7,581 nucleotides of DNA from NCBI GenBank assembly GCA_937896305.1, contig CALBND010000043.1, positions 1-7,581 on the forward strand. The letters run 5' to 3'. The position numbers and the translations under genes were made by a program. Positions 1 to 5,891 of the stretch are shown in pieces. The stretch comes from an uncultured Actinomycetes bacterium. Its GTDB lineage: Bacteria > Actinomycetota > Actinomycetes > S36-B12 > UBA5976. How positions within the stretch are numbered: the stretch's first letter is position 1; the number at the start of each line of letters is the position of its first letter. The notes beneath the pieces are model-generated. The model had not been told where the DNA came from. It saw only the letters and a program-made list of their open reading frames with translations, and ran no database searches.

Positions 1-464
1 GGGAACGTCGGGCACAGACTGATCAAGGTATTGAAGCCGAACATATTTTATCTGAAAGCATTATTGGGCAAATGAAATTAAAAGCTGAACAACTTTTAAA
101 TCCTGTTAATTCCCGCCCCATCATTTTAGCCTCAGCTCCTGGTGAATTACATACTCTTCCCCAATATGTAGTGGCAGCAGCTTTAGCAGAAAGAAGAATT
201 CGATCAAGAGTTTTAGGAGCTAGAGTTCCTTATGATTCACTTCTTTCTTCCATTGAAAAACTTTCCCCAGCAGCAGTTTTGATTTGGGCTCAATTTGAGG
301 CAGAAAAAATTCCTGCAGATTTTCAAGAATTAGAAAAACTAAGACCTGCCCCAACAATTTTTGTCGCAGGACCAGGATGGTCAAATGAGCTACCTCGAAA
401 TTTCAAAAAAGTAAACGACTTAACCAGCACTGTGACAGCTCTAGGAAACGTTGTAGGTTTTTAA
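1..464 (+). CDS. MerR-family regulator with B12-binding-like C-terminal domain (partial, 5' end outside window)
   Basis: The open frame enters from the left edge (first whole codon at position 3) and ends at TAA 462-464. About 153 residues are visible; the N-terminal MerR helix-turn-helix, if present, lies outside. The first ATG inside (position 72) is not the likely start, because coding sequence continues upstream of it. The visible part looks like the helical bundle plus Rossmann-like cobalamin-binding domain of MerR-type regulators. There is an 'EAEH' pair (Glu-His codons at 39-44), a 'GELHTLP' motif (His codon 150-152) matching the E-x-H of CarH/LitR-type domains, then 'VLGARVP', 'PAAVLIWAQ' and 'VAGPGW'. 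In classical B12 domains a glycine follows the E/D-x-H-x-x; here it is proline. From memory, many actinobacterial homologues also read 'HTLP', so cobalamin binding is possible but not certain. The role is probably DNA-binding transcription control; the target is unknown. It lies 79 bases upstream of guaB on the same strand, with no evident terminator between. Confidence 0.72.
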   Translation, partial: ERRAQTDQGIEAEHILSESIIGQMKLKAEQLLNPVNSRPIILASAPGELHTLPQYVVAAALAERRIRSRVLGARVPYDSLLSSIEKLSPAAVLIWAQFEAEKIPADFQELEKLRPAPTIFVAGPGWSNELPRNFKKVNDLTSTVTALGNVVGF

Positions 465-510
465 GTTATTTAATTGTTTTATTGATAAAAAAGTGGTCAG
501 ACTTGATAGT

Positions 511-520
511 TTTTGCAAAA
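511..520. promoter_or_regulatory. Perfect 10-bp palindrome in the guaB promoter spacer
   Basis: TTTTGCAAAA is a perfect inverted repeat. It lies 24 to 33 bases before the guaB start codon, between the expected -35 and -10 positions, where a bound regulator could influence RNA polymerase. Two TTGATA hexamers (482-487 and 503-508) lie upstream, 21 bases apart, or about two helical turns. The region is A+T-rich, so short palindromes and repeats arise by chance. A role as an operator is inference only. Confidence 0.25.
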
Positions 521-531
521 TAGCATTCGTG

Positions 532-537
532 TACTAT
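532..537 (+). promoter_or_regulatory. Predicted -10 element of guaB, leaderless transcript
   Basis: TACTAT fits the actinobacterial -10 pattern TAnnnT and is separated from the guaB ATG by exactly six bases. That puts the expected transcription start on the A of the ATG (544). There is no Shine-Dalgarno-like purine run before the ATG, which agrees with leaderless initiation. No good TTGACA-like -35 is found at 16-18 bases upstream; TTGCAA (513-518) is too close and TTGATA (503-508) too far. Confidence 0.6.
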
Positions 538-543
538 TGGTAA

Positions 544-2034
544 ATGGCAGACGATAAAAAAATCGCAGCTTCAATAGGTTTAACCTACGATGATGTCTTA
601 ATCTTGCCTGGACTCTCCTCAATAATCCCAAGTAGTGCTCAAACCTCAACTTTTCTGACCAAAAACATCAAATTAAATGTGCCTTTGCTCTCAAGTGCGA
701 TGGATACCGTCACCGAATCACGCATGGCCATCTCGATGGCTCGCCAAGGTGGCATGGGAATTTTGCATAGAAATCTCTCAGCCCAAGATCAAGCGGCCCA
801 AGTTGATTTGGTGAAAAGAAGCGAAGCAGGCATGGTCACCCAACCTGTGGTTTGTGGACCAGATGCGACTTTGGATGAAGTGGATGCACTTTGTGGGAAA
901 TATCGAATTAGTGGTGTGCCAGTTGTAGATAAAGATGTAAAACTTTTAGGAATTGTTACCAACAGAGATATGAGATTTGAAACAAATAGACAAATTAAAG
1001 TTTCAGAAATTATGACAGCTATGCCCTTAATTACTGGCAAAGTTGGAATCAGTAACGATGAAGCACTTCATTTACTACAAACAAACAAAATAGAAAAACT
1101 TCCATTAATAGATGCTCAAGGTTATTTAAAAGGTTTAATCACTGTTAAAGATTTTGTGAAAAGTGATCAATATCCGTTAGCAACCAAAGATGACAAAGGT
1201 CGTTTAAGAGTAGGTGCTGCAGTTGGTGTTGGTGAAGATGCTTACCAGAGAGCACATTTATTAATTGAAGCTGGAGTTGATGTTTTAGTAGTTGATACAG
1301 CACATGGACATTCTCAAGCAGTTTTGGAAATGGTTAAAAGATTAAAGAATGAAAAAACAGTTGACATTATTGGTGGAAACATTGCAACTTCAGCTGGGGC
1401 AAAAGCTTTAATTGAAGCTGGAGCAGATGCGATAAAAGTTGGAGTGGGACCTGGATCAATTTGCACCACCAGAGTGGTTGCAGGGGTAGGAGTACCACAA
1501 GTAACTGCGATTATGCATGCAGCAAGTGTGGCAAAAGAAAAATCAATTCCAGTAATTGGTGATGGTGGATTGCAATATTCTGGGGATATTGCCAAAGCAA
1601 TTGTGGCGGGTGCAAATGTTGTTATGGTTGGTTCTCTATTAGCAGGTTGCGAAGAAGCACCAGGCGAAGTTGTTTTTGTAAACGGTAAACAATTTAAGTC
1701 TTATCGGGGTATGGGATCTTTAGGTGCAATGCAATCTCGCGGACCAAATCGTTCTTATTCCAAAGATCGCTATTCCCAAGATGATGTTTTAAGTGATGAC
1801 AAATTAGTTCCAGAAGGGGTAGAAGGACAAGTTCCGTTCAGAGGTCCTTTGGCTGCAGTTTCACATCAACTAATCGGTGGACTCAGAGCTGCTATGGGTT
1901 ATGCCGGTGCTGGCACTATTTCTGAATTACAGGAAAAAGGACAATTCATTCAAATCACCGCCGCAGGCTTAAAAGAGAGCCATCCCCACGATATTGCGAT
2001 GACGATGGAAGCACCTAACTACTACGGGGGATAG
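544..2034 (+). CDS. guaB: IMP dehydrogenase GuaB
   Basis: Cytosolic inosine-5'-monophosphate dehydrogenase (IMP + NAD+ + H2O to XMP + NADH), the committed step of guanine nucleotide synthesis. The product is 496 residues, normal for bacterial IMPDH. The (beta/alpha)8 barrel begins at about residue 12 ('LTYDDVLILPG', then 'SAMDTVTE' 51-58). It is interrupted by two CBS domains at about 93-205, which usually sense adenine/guanine nucleotides. It then resumes with 'GAAVGVG', the catalytic loop 'GVGPGSICTTR' (300-310, catalytic Cys307), the phosphate-binding 'GDGGLQYSGD' (339-348), and the mobile-flap Arg-Tyr pair (409-410). All key residues are present, so the enzyme should be active. The ATG start is supported by the family's N-terminus and by the -10 hexamer six bases upstream. 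It is the first gene of a guaB-guaB3-guaA cluster, with guaB3 only 11 bases downstream. By hand count, G+C is near 50% in 721-900 and in the last 60 bases, but near 31% in 901-1200. Confidence 0.98.
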   Translation: MADDKKIAASIGLTYDDVLILPGLSSIIPSSAQTSTFLTKNIKLNVPLLSSAMDTVTESRMAISMARQGGMGILHRNLSAQDQAAQVDLVKRSEAGMVTQPVVCGPDATLDEVDALCGKYRISGVPVVDKDVKLLGIVTNRDMRFETNRQIKVSEIMTAMPLITGKVGISNDEALHLLQTNKIEKLPLIDAQGYLKGLITVKDFVKSDQYPLATKDDKGRLRVGAAVGVGEDAYQRAHLLIEAGVDVLVVDTAHGHSQAVLEMVKRLKNEKTVDIIGGNIATSAGAKALIEAGADAIKVGVGPGSICTTRVVAGVGVPQVTAIMHAASVAKEKSIPVIGDGGLQYSGDIAKAIVAGANVVMVGSLLAGCEEAPGEVVFVNGKQFKSYRGMGSLGAMQSRGPNRSYSKDRYSQDDVLSDDKLVPEGVEGQVPFRGPLAAVSHQLIGGLRAAMGYAGAGTISELQEKGQFIQITAAGLKESHPHDIAMTMEAPNYYGG

Positions 2035-2037
2035 AGT
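2032..2037 (+). promoter_or_regulatory. Possible internal -10 hexamer before guaB3, overlapping the guaB stop codon
   Basis: TAGAGT fits TAnnnT, contains the guaB TAG stop, and lies eight bases before the guaB3 GTG. The spacing is two bases longer than at the three best leaderless starts in this window. A chance match is likely, and guaB3 may simply be co-transcribed and translated after guaB. It is recorded because no good Shine-Dalgarno sequence precedes the GTG; the nearest purine run is GGGGGA, about 14 bases upstream. Confidence 0.2.
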
Positions 2038-2045
2038 CTCTTCTT

Positions 2046-3164
2046 GTGACTGAAATCGAAATTGGTGGCAGCAAGCGCGGGCGCATCGCGTATTCATTTG
2101 ACGATATTGCCTTAGTTCCAACCAGGCGTACTAGAAATCCAGAAGACGTTTCCACAACTTGGAAAATTGATGCTTACGAATTTAATTTTCCTATTATGGC
2201 AGCACCCATGGATTCAGTTGTTTCCCCAGAAGTTGCAATTAATTATGGCAAACTTGGTGGCTTAGCAGTTTTAGATTTAGAAGGACTTTGGACTCGCTAT
2301 GAAGATCCAAAGGCAGAATTTAAAAAAATTATCTCTGCCAAACCTGAATCGGTCACAGAAGTCTTACAACAAATTTATGCCCAGGCTATAAAACCAGAAT
2401 TAATTAAAGAAAGAATTAAAGAAATAAAATCAGCAGGAGTTATAGCTGCTGCAGCACTTTCTCCAAGAACTGTGGTGCAACATTCCAAAGCAGTTATTGA
2501 AGCAGGCATTGATATTTTTATGATTCGTGGCACAACAGTAAGTGCTGAACATGTTGCCAAAGAAGAAGAGTCTTTAAATTTAAAGAAATTTATTTATGAA
2601 TTAGAAGTTCCAGTAATAGTGGGTGGTTGTGTTTCACAACAAGCAGGATTGCATTTAATGAGAACAGGTGCTGCCGGAGTATTAGTTGGGTTTGGTGGCG
2701 GGGCAGCTCACACCACTTCAGATGTTTTGGGAATTAGAGTTCCTATGGCAACTGCGGTAGCAGATGTTGCAGCTGCAAGAACAGAATATTTAGATGAATC
2801 AGGTGGCCGATATGTGCACGTGATTGCTGATGGTTCAGTTGGAAAAAGTGGTGACATCAGTAAGGCAATTGCGATGGGTGCAGATGCAGTGATGATGGGT
2901 TCAGGTTTAGCGCGCTCCACAACTGCGCCAGGAAATGGCAAACATTGGGGTTCTGAAGCAATTCATAAAGATTTACCAAGAGGACAAGTTGTAGATCTAG
3001 GGGTTGTTGGAACTTTAGAACAAATTCTTTTTGGTCCATCAACTAGTTCCCAAGGTGCATTAAATATGGTGGGTGCTTTGAAGAAAGCTATGGCAACAAC
3101 TGGTTACAGCGATTTGAAAGAATTACAAAGAATTGAAGTCGTTATTAATGCAGCTAAAGCATAA
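2046..3164 (+). CDS. guaB3: GuaB3-family IMP dehydrogenase-like protein, catalytic cysteine replaced by histidine
   Basis: This 372-residue protein is a single IMPDH/GMP-reductase-type barrel without CBS domains, the usual size and form of GuaB3. Recognisable blocks are 'YSFDDIALVPTRRTR' (16-30), 'PIMAAPMDSVVSPE' (49-62, equivalent to 'SAMDTVTE' in GuaB), 'GGCVSQQAG' (193-201), the loop 'VGFGGGAAHTTSD' (214-226), 'VIADGSVGKSGD' (259-270) and 'GADAVMMGS' (278-286). Aligned to GuaB 'GPGSICTTR', the loop 'GGGAAHTTS' puts His222 (CAC, 2709-2711) where the catalytic cysteine belongs. I recall the same 'AAHTT' in other actinobacterial GuaB3 proteins. Cyanobacterial GuaB3, which keeps the cysteine, has been reported as a GMP reductase. 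This protein therefore cannot use the normal thioimidate chemistry and may be a regulator or scaffold, or have another activity. The GTG start is 11 bases after the guaB stop, consistent with one operon. Confidence 0.92.
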   Translation: MTEIEIGGSKRGRIAYSFDDIALVPTRRTRNPEDVSTTWKIDAYEFNFPIMAAPMDSVVSPEVAINYGKLGGLAVLDLEGLWTRYEDPKAEFKKIISAKPESVTEVLQQIYAQAIKPELIKERIKEIKSAGVIAAAALSPRTVVQHSKAVIEAGIDIFMIRGTTVSAEHVAKEEESLNLKKFIYELEVPVIVGGCVSQQAGLHLMRTGAAGVLVGFGGGAAHTTSDVLGIRVPMATAVADVAAARTEYLDESGGRYVHVIADGSVGKSGDISKAIAMGADAVMMGSGLARSTTAPGNGKHWGSEAIHKDLPRGQVVDLGVVGTLEQILFGPSTSSQGALNMVGALKKAMATTGYSDLKELQRIEVVINAAKA

Positions 3165-3205
3165 ATAACTTCTTGTTTACTAAGATTAAAGAAACCAACC
3201 AATCT

Positions 3206-3213
3206 AGGTAGGA
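3206..3213 (+). promoter_or_regulatory. Shine-Dalgarno-like site supporting the TTG start of guaA
   Basis: AGGTAGGA lies just before the TTG at 3217. The first AGG is eight bases from the start codon and the second AGGA three bases away, so the first is better placed. This is the clearest ribosome-binding site in the window. No TAnnnT lies at 6-7 bases from this start, so guaA appears to be translated from a leadered message. That message is either the guaB-guaB3 transcript or one begun in the 52-base gap, where TAAGAT (3181-3186) is a weak -10 candidate. Confidence 0.5.
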
Positions 3214-3216
3214 AAA

Positions 3217-4773
3217 TTGTCAACTCACGACTTAGTGCTCGTAGTTGATTTTGGCGCGCAATATGCGCAACTAATTGCTCGAAGAATCCGTGAAGCAGGC
3301 GTCTATTCAGAAGTAGTTTCTCACCAAATTAGCATTGCTGAAATGTTGGCTAAAGAGCCCAAAGCAATAATTTTGTCTGGTGGTCCTTCCAGTGTTTACA
3401 CACAAAATGCCCCCAATATTGATCAAGAATTATTTAATAAAGAAATACCAATTTTTGGGATTTGTTATGGATTTCAAGTCATGGCCCAGGCACTTGGCGG
3501 AGTTGTTTCTAAAACTGGGGAAAGTGAATTTGGGGCAACGGCGATAAATGTTGAAACTAAATCCAAAATATTTGCCAACCTTGATTCCCATCAAGATGTT
3601 TGGATGTCTCATGGAGATGCTGTAACAAAAGCACCGAAAGATTTTATTGTTACCGCTACAAGCTCAGGTGCTCCTATTGCAGCTTTTGAATCAACTCATC
3701 AACCATTTGCGGGAGTGCAGTTTCATCCTGAAGTTTTGCATACTAAAAACGGTCAAGAAATCCTAAAACATTTCTTATTTGATATTGCTAAATTAAAACC
3801 AACTTGGTCAACTGGAAATATTTTGTCAGAATTAGTTACTAATGTAAAAAATCAAGTAGGAGATGGTTTAGCAATTTGTGGTTTATCAGGCGGAGTTGAT
3901 TCTGCAGTAGCAGCAGCATTAGTACAAAAAGCTATTGGAGAAAATTTAACTTGTGTGTTTGTTGATCATGGTTTGTTACGTAAAGGGGAAAGAGAGCAAG
4001 TAGAAAAAGATTTCGTGGCCGCAACTGGAGCCAAATTAGTAGTCGTTGATGCAGAAGAAAGATTCTTAAAAGCCTTAAGTGGAATAAAAGATCCTGAAGA
4101 AAAAAGAAAAATAATTGGTAGAGAATTTATTAGAGTATTTGAAGATGCTGCCAATGAAATAGTTGCCAAGGCAAACAAACCAGTTGAATACTTAGTGCAA
4201 GGAACTCTTTATCCTGATGTTGTTGAATCAGGGGTTGGAGCAGGAACTGCCACTATAAAATCTCACCACAATGTTGGCGGATTGCCTTCAGATATGAAAT
4301 TTAAATTAGTTGAACCACTTCGTACTTTGTTTAAAGATGAGGTCAGAAAAGTTGGTAGTGAATTAAAAATTCCTGACCCAATTGTTAATAGACATCCTTT
4401 CCCAGGACCTGGTTTAGCTATTCGAATTGTGGGAGAAGTAACGAAAGAAAATCTTGAAATATTAAGAGCAGCTGATTTCATTGCTCGAGAAGAATTAACC
4501 AAAGCAGGATTAGACAAAGAAGTATGGCAATTCCCAGTTGTCTTGTTAGCAGATGTGCGAAGTGTGGGAGTGCAAGGCGATGGAAGAAGTTATGGTCACC
4601 CAATTGTTTTAAGACCTGTCACAAGTGAAGATGCCATGACTGCTGATTGGTCCAGGATTTCTCATGAGGTAATTGCCCAAATTTCGAATCGAATCACAAA
4701 TGAAGTTAGGGAAGTAAACCGAGTTGTTTTGGATGTCACCAGCAAGCCTCCAGGCACAATTGAGTGGGAATAG
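3217..4773 (+). CDS. guaA: GMP synthase (glutamine-hydrolysing) GuaA
   Basis: Converts XMP + ATP + glutamine to GMP in the cytosol, completing the pathway begun by GuaB. The product is 518 residues, normal for a fused two-domain GuaA. The N-terminal class I glutamine amidotransferase (about 7-190) has the nucleophile in 'GICYG' (Cys83), plus His170 and Glu172 in 'FHPE'. The ATP-pyrophosphatase domain has the PP-loop 'SGGVDS' (224-229), 'VFVDHGLLRKGE' and 'LVQGTLYPDVVESG' (326-339). The C-terminal dimerisation domain ends with the conserved 'KPPGTIEWE' (510-518). All catalytic residues are intact. The TTG start is chosen because the frame begins 'MSTHDLVLVVDFGAQY' and AGG-type ribosome-binding sequences sit just upstream. 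A GTG at 3235 would cut the first beta strand. It follows guaB3 by 52 bases without a visible terminator. Confidence 0.98.
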   Translation: MSTHDLVLVVDFGAQYAQLIARRIREAGVYSEVVSHQISIAEMLAKEPKAIILSGGPSSVYTQNAPNIDQELFNKEIPIFGICYGFQVMAQALGGVVSKTGESEFGATAINVETKSKIFANLDSHQDVWMSHGDAVTKAPKDFIVTATSSGAPIAAFESTHQPFAGVQFHPEVLHTKNGQEILKHFLFDIAKLKPTWSTGNILSELVTNVKNQVGDGLAICGLSGGVDSAVAAALVQKAIGENLTCVFVDHGLLRKGEREQVEKDFVAATGAKLVVVDAEERFLKALSGIKDPEEKRKIIGREFIRVFEDAANEIVAKANKPVEYLVQGTLYPDVVESGVGAGTATIKSHHNVGGLPSDMKFKLVEPLRTLFKDEVRKVGSELKIPDPIVNRHPFPGPGLAIRIVGEVTKENLEILRAADFIAREELTKAGLDKEVWQFPVVLLADVRSVGVQGDGRSYGHPIVLRPVTSEDAMTADWSRISHEVIAQISNRITNEVREVNRVVLDVTSKPPGTIEWE

Positions 4774-4774
4774 T

Positions 4775-4780
4775 TAATAT
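4775..4780 (+). promoter_or_regulatory. Predicted -10 element of the small membrane gene, leaderless transcript
   Basis: TAATAT is close to the consensus TATAAT. It begins two bases after the guaA stop codon and stands exactly six bases before the ATG at 4787, the same spacing as at guaB and pcrA. No Shine-Dalgarno sequence is present. The upstream promoter region lies within the 3' end of guaA. The 13-base gap is short enough that read-through from guaA may also occur. Confidence 0.5.
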
Positions 4781-4786
4781 AAAAAT

Positions 4787-5134
4787 ATGGACATAATTTA
4801 TAAAGTTTTAGTTCTACTACATCTAATAGGTATGGCTGCATTATTTGGTGGATTCTTTGTTCAAATGAGTGCTAAAGAAAAGGTAATCAATAAAGCAATG
4901 TTTCATGGTTCCTTAACTCAATTAGTCACAGGAATTTTAATGGTGGGCTTAATTGAATCAGGATCCGTTGATGAAGAAATTGATATGAATAAAATAAGTT
5001 TGAAGCTTTTAATTGCTTTCATTATTACTGTGATGGTATTTATGAACAGAAAGAAAGCAGTAGTCAAAACTTCTAACTGGGCAATTATTGGATTATTGAC
5101 GCTTGTAAATATGGCTATTGCAGTTTTTGTTTAA
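4787..5134 (+). CDS. Small four-helix integral membrane protein, function unknown
   Basis: This 115-residue protein has four predicted hydrophobic helices at about 5-26, 38-57, 70-86 and 97-115, with a charged stretch between helices 2 and 3 (Glu57 to Lys69, acidic 'VDEEID') and the basic 'NRKKAVVK' between 3 and 4. There is no signal peptide or soluble domain. Helix 1 carries 'LHLIGMAALFGG' and helix 2 starts with 'FHGS', so each has one histidine near a glycine-rich face. With 'SLKLLIAF' in helix 3, this loosely recalls HemJ/CopD-type four-helix membrane proteins. That resemblance is weak and I do not assign the function. I recall similar unnamed proteins in other actinobacteria. The ATG is 13 bases after guaA, with a well-placed -10 hexamer. 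The stop codon overlaps that of the convergent deacetylase gene. Confidence 0.8.
   Translation: MDIIYKVLVLLHLIGMAALFGGFFVQMSAKEKVINKAMFHGSLTQLVTGILMVGLIESGSVDEEIDMNKISLKLLIAFIITVMVFMNRKKAVVKTSNWAIIGLLTLVNMAIAVFV
5131..5134. other. TTAA shared by two convergent stop codons
   Basis: The palindrome TTAA contains the TAA stop of the membrane gene (5132-5134, + strand) and the TAA stop of the deacetylase gene (5131-5133, read on the minus strand). The two reading frames overlap by four bases. No hairpin terminator can sit between the genes, and none was seen close by in either coding region. Confidence 0.9.
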
Positions 5135-5868
5135 GCATTAACAACAAAAAACAATTCAGCTAATTTTCCTTCAGGTAATTTCGCGGCCTTTGCACCCATG
5201 CTCATCCAACCTGTCACTCTTTCGCGTAAATCATCCATTTGTGCTGTTTGAGAGATGTGTGCATCTAAAGCTGCAAACTTTAGCTCCACATTTTCTGTTA
5301 TTTCAGAATAATGTGATGGTGAGGGATGACCCAATAACCAAATAGTTGGAACACTCCATGGCTCTAAACCTTCGTTTAATAAATGCGGATAAGCAAATTG
5401 ATTTCTAGCATCTGGATAAACAGCTTGCACTGCCACCTCACCAACAGCCATGTGATCTGGATGAGAAGCTGGCATTCGTTGCCAGTTTCTTTCAGGTGAT
5501 TGTGTAATTAAAATATCTGGTTGAACTTTTCGTATCATTCGTACAAAATCTTCTCTTAATTCTAAAGTTGGCACAATTGAGCCATCATCTTTTCCCAGAT
5601 AATGTATTTTTTCTACTCCTAAAACTTTTCCTGCAGCACTTTGTTCACTTCTTCTAATTTTTCGCATTTCATCTCTAGTGATACTGGCATCTTCACCACC
5701 TTGATGACCATCTGTTGTTATGCAATAGGTAACATCTATACCGTTTTTTACCAAAGTTGCGATAGTGCCAGCTGCTCCAAAATCAATATCATCTGGATGT
5801 GCAGTGATAACTAAAACTTTAGTTCCAGATTTAGGAAATTCTAGCGGTGTTAGAACAGGTGAACTCAT
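5131..5868 (-). CDS. PIG-L/LmbE-family zinc-dependent deacetylase
   Basis: A 245-residue soluble protein of the PIG-L (LmbE) fold, whose members remove N-acetyl groups from sugars such as GlcNAc-inositol (MshB), mycothiol conjugates (Mca) or GlcNAc-PI. The zinc site is recognisable as 'AHPDD' (23-27: His24, Asp26, Asp27) after the first beta strand 'TKVLVIT', and 'SHPDH' (135-139). Other blocks are 'TTDGHQGGED' (51-60), 'YPDARNQFAYP' (151-161) and 'VELKFAALDAHISQ' (194-207). The substrate cannot be told from sequence; a role in thiol or amino-sugar metabolism is a family-based guess. The ATG at 5868 is preferred over an in-frame TTG at 5901. It gives 'MSSPVLTPLEF', has a TAAGTT hexamer seven bases upstream, and avoids overlap with the divergent helicase gene. 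The gene ends tail to tail with the membrane gene. Confidence 0.92.
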   Translation of the reverse strand: MSSPVLTPLEFPKSGTKVLVITAHPDDIDFGAAGTIATLVKNGIDVTYCITTDGHQGGEDASITRDEMRKIRRSEQSAAGKVLGVEKIHYLGKDDGSIVPTLELREDFVRMIRKVQPDILITQSPERNWQRMPASHPDHMAVGEVAVQAVYPDARNQFAYPHLLNEGLEPWSVPTIWLLGHPSPSHYSEITENVELKFAALDAHISQTAQMDDLRERVTGWMSMGAKAAKLPEGKLAELFFVVNA

Positions 5869-5875
5869 GGGTAAC

Positions 5876-5881
5876 AACTTA
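5876..5881 (-). promoter_or_regulatory. Predicted -10 element of the deacetylase gene, leaderless transcript
   Basis: Read on the minus strand this is TAAGTT (TAnnnT), seven bases before the ATG at 5868. Transcription would start at or within a base of the start codon, and there is no Shine-Dalgarno sequence. It overlaps the pcrA -10 hexamer by two bases. Its upstream promoter DNA lies within the first codons of pcrA; no clear -35 is visible. Confidence 0.45.
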
Positions 5882-5885
5882 GACT
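5880..5885 (+). promoter_or_regulatory. Predicted -10 element of pcrA, leaderless transcript
   Basis: TAGACT fits TAnnnT and is exactly six bases before the GTG at 5892. Any 5' extension is limited by an in-frame TAA at 5886-5888, and no purine-rich ribosome-binding site precedes the GTG. The upstream promoter DNA falls within the first codons of the divergent deacetylase gene, with no clear -35. Confidence 0.5.
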
Positions 5886-5891
5886 TAATCA

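Noticed and set aside
465..543. Purine riboswitch or other structured leader before guaB
   Set aside because: No conserved riboswitch-like core was seen, and the predicted transcription start coincides with the ATG, leaving no leader.
789..1040. Minus-strand open frame inside guaB (83 codons), and a second at 1314-1595
   Set aside because: Both lie fully within guaB, whose frame has all IMPDH motifs. Their translations show no recognisable domain and have the composition of reverse shadows.
2375..3042. Three minus-strand open frames inside guaB3
   Set aside because: They overlap a well-supported GuaB3 coding region, have low-complexity Ala/Ser/Ile-rich translations and show no family signal.
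3183..3205. Inverted repeat AGATT / AATCT between guaB3 and guaA as a terminator or attenuator
   Set aside because: The stem is only five A+T-rich pairs with a 13-base loop and no following T-run; too weak to support a function.
3430..4517. Minus-strand open frames inside guaA
   Set aside because: They are antisense to conserved GuaA domains with no start-site signals or recognisable products.
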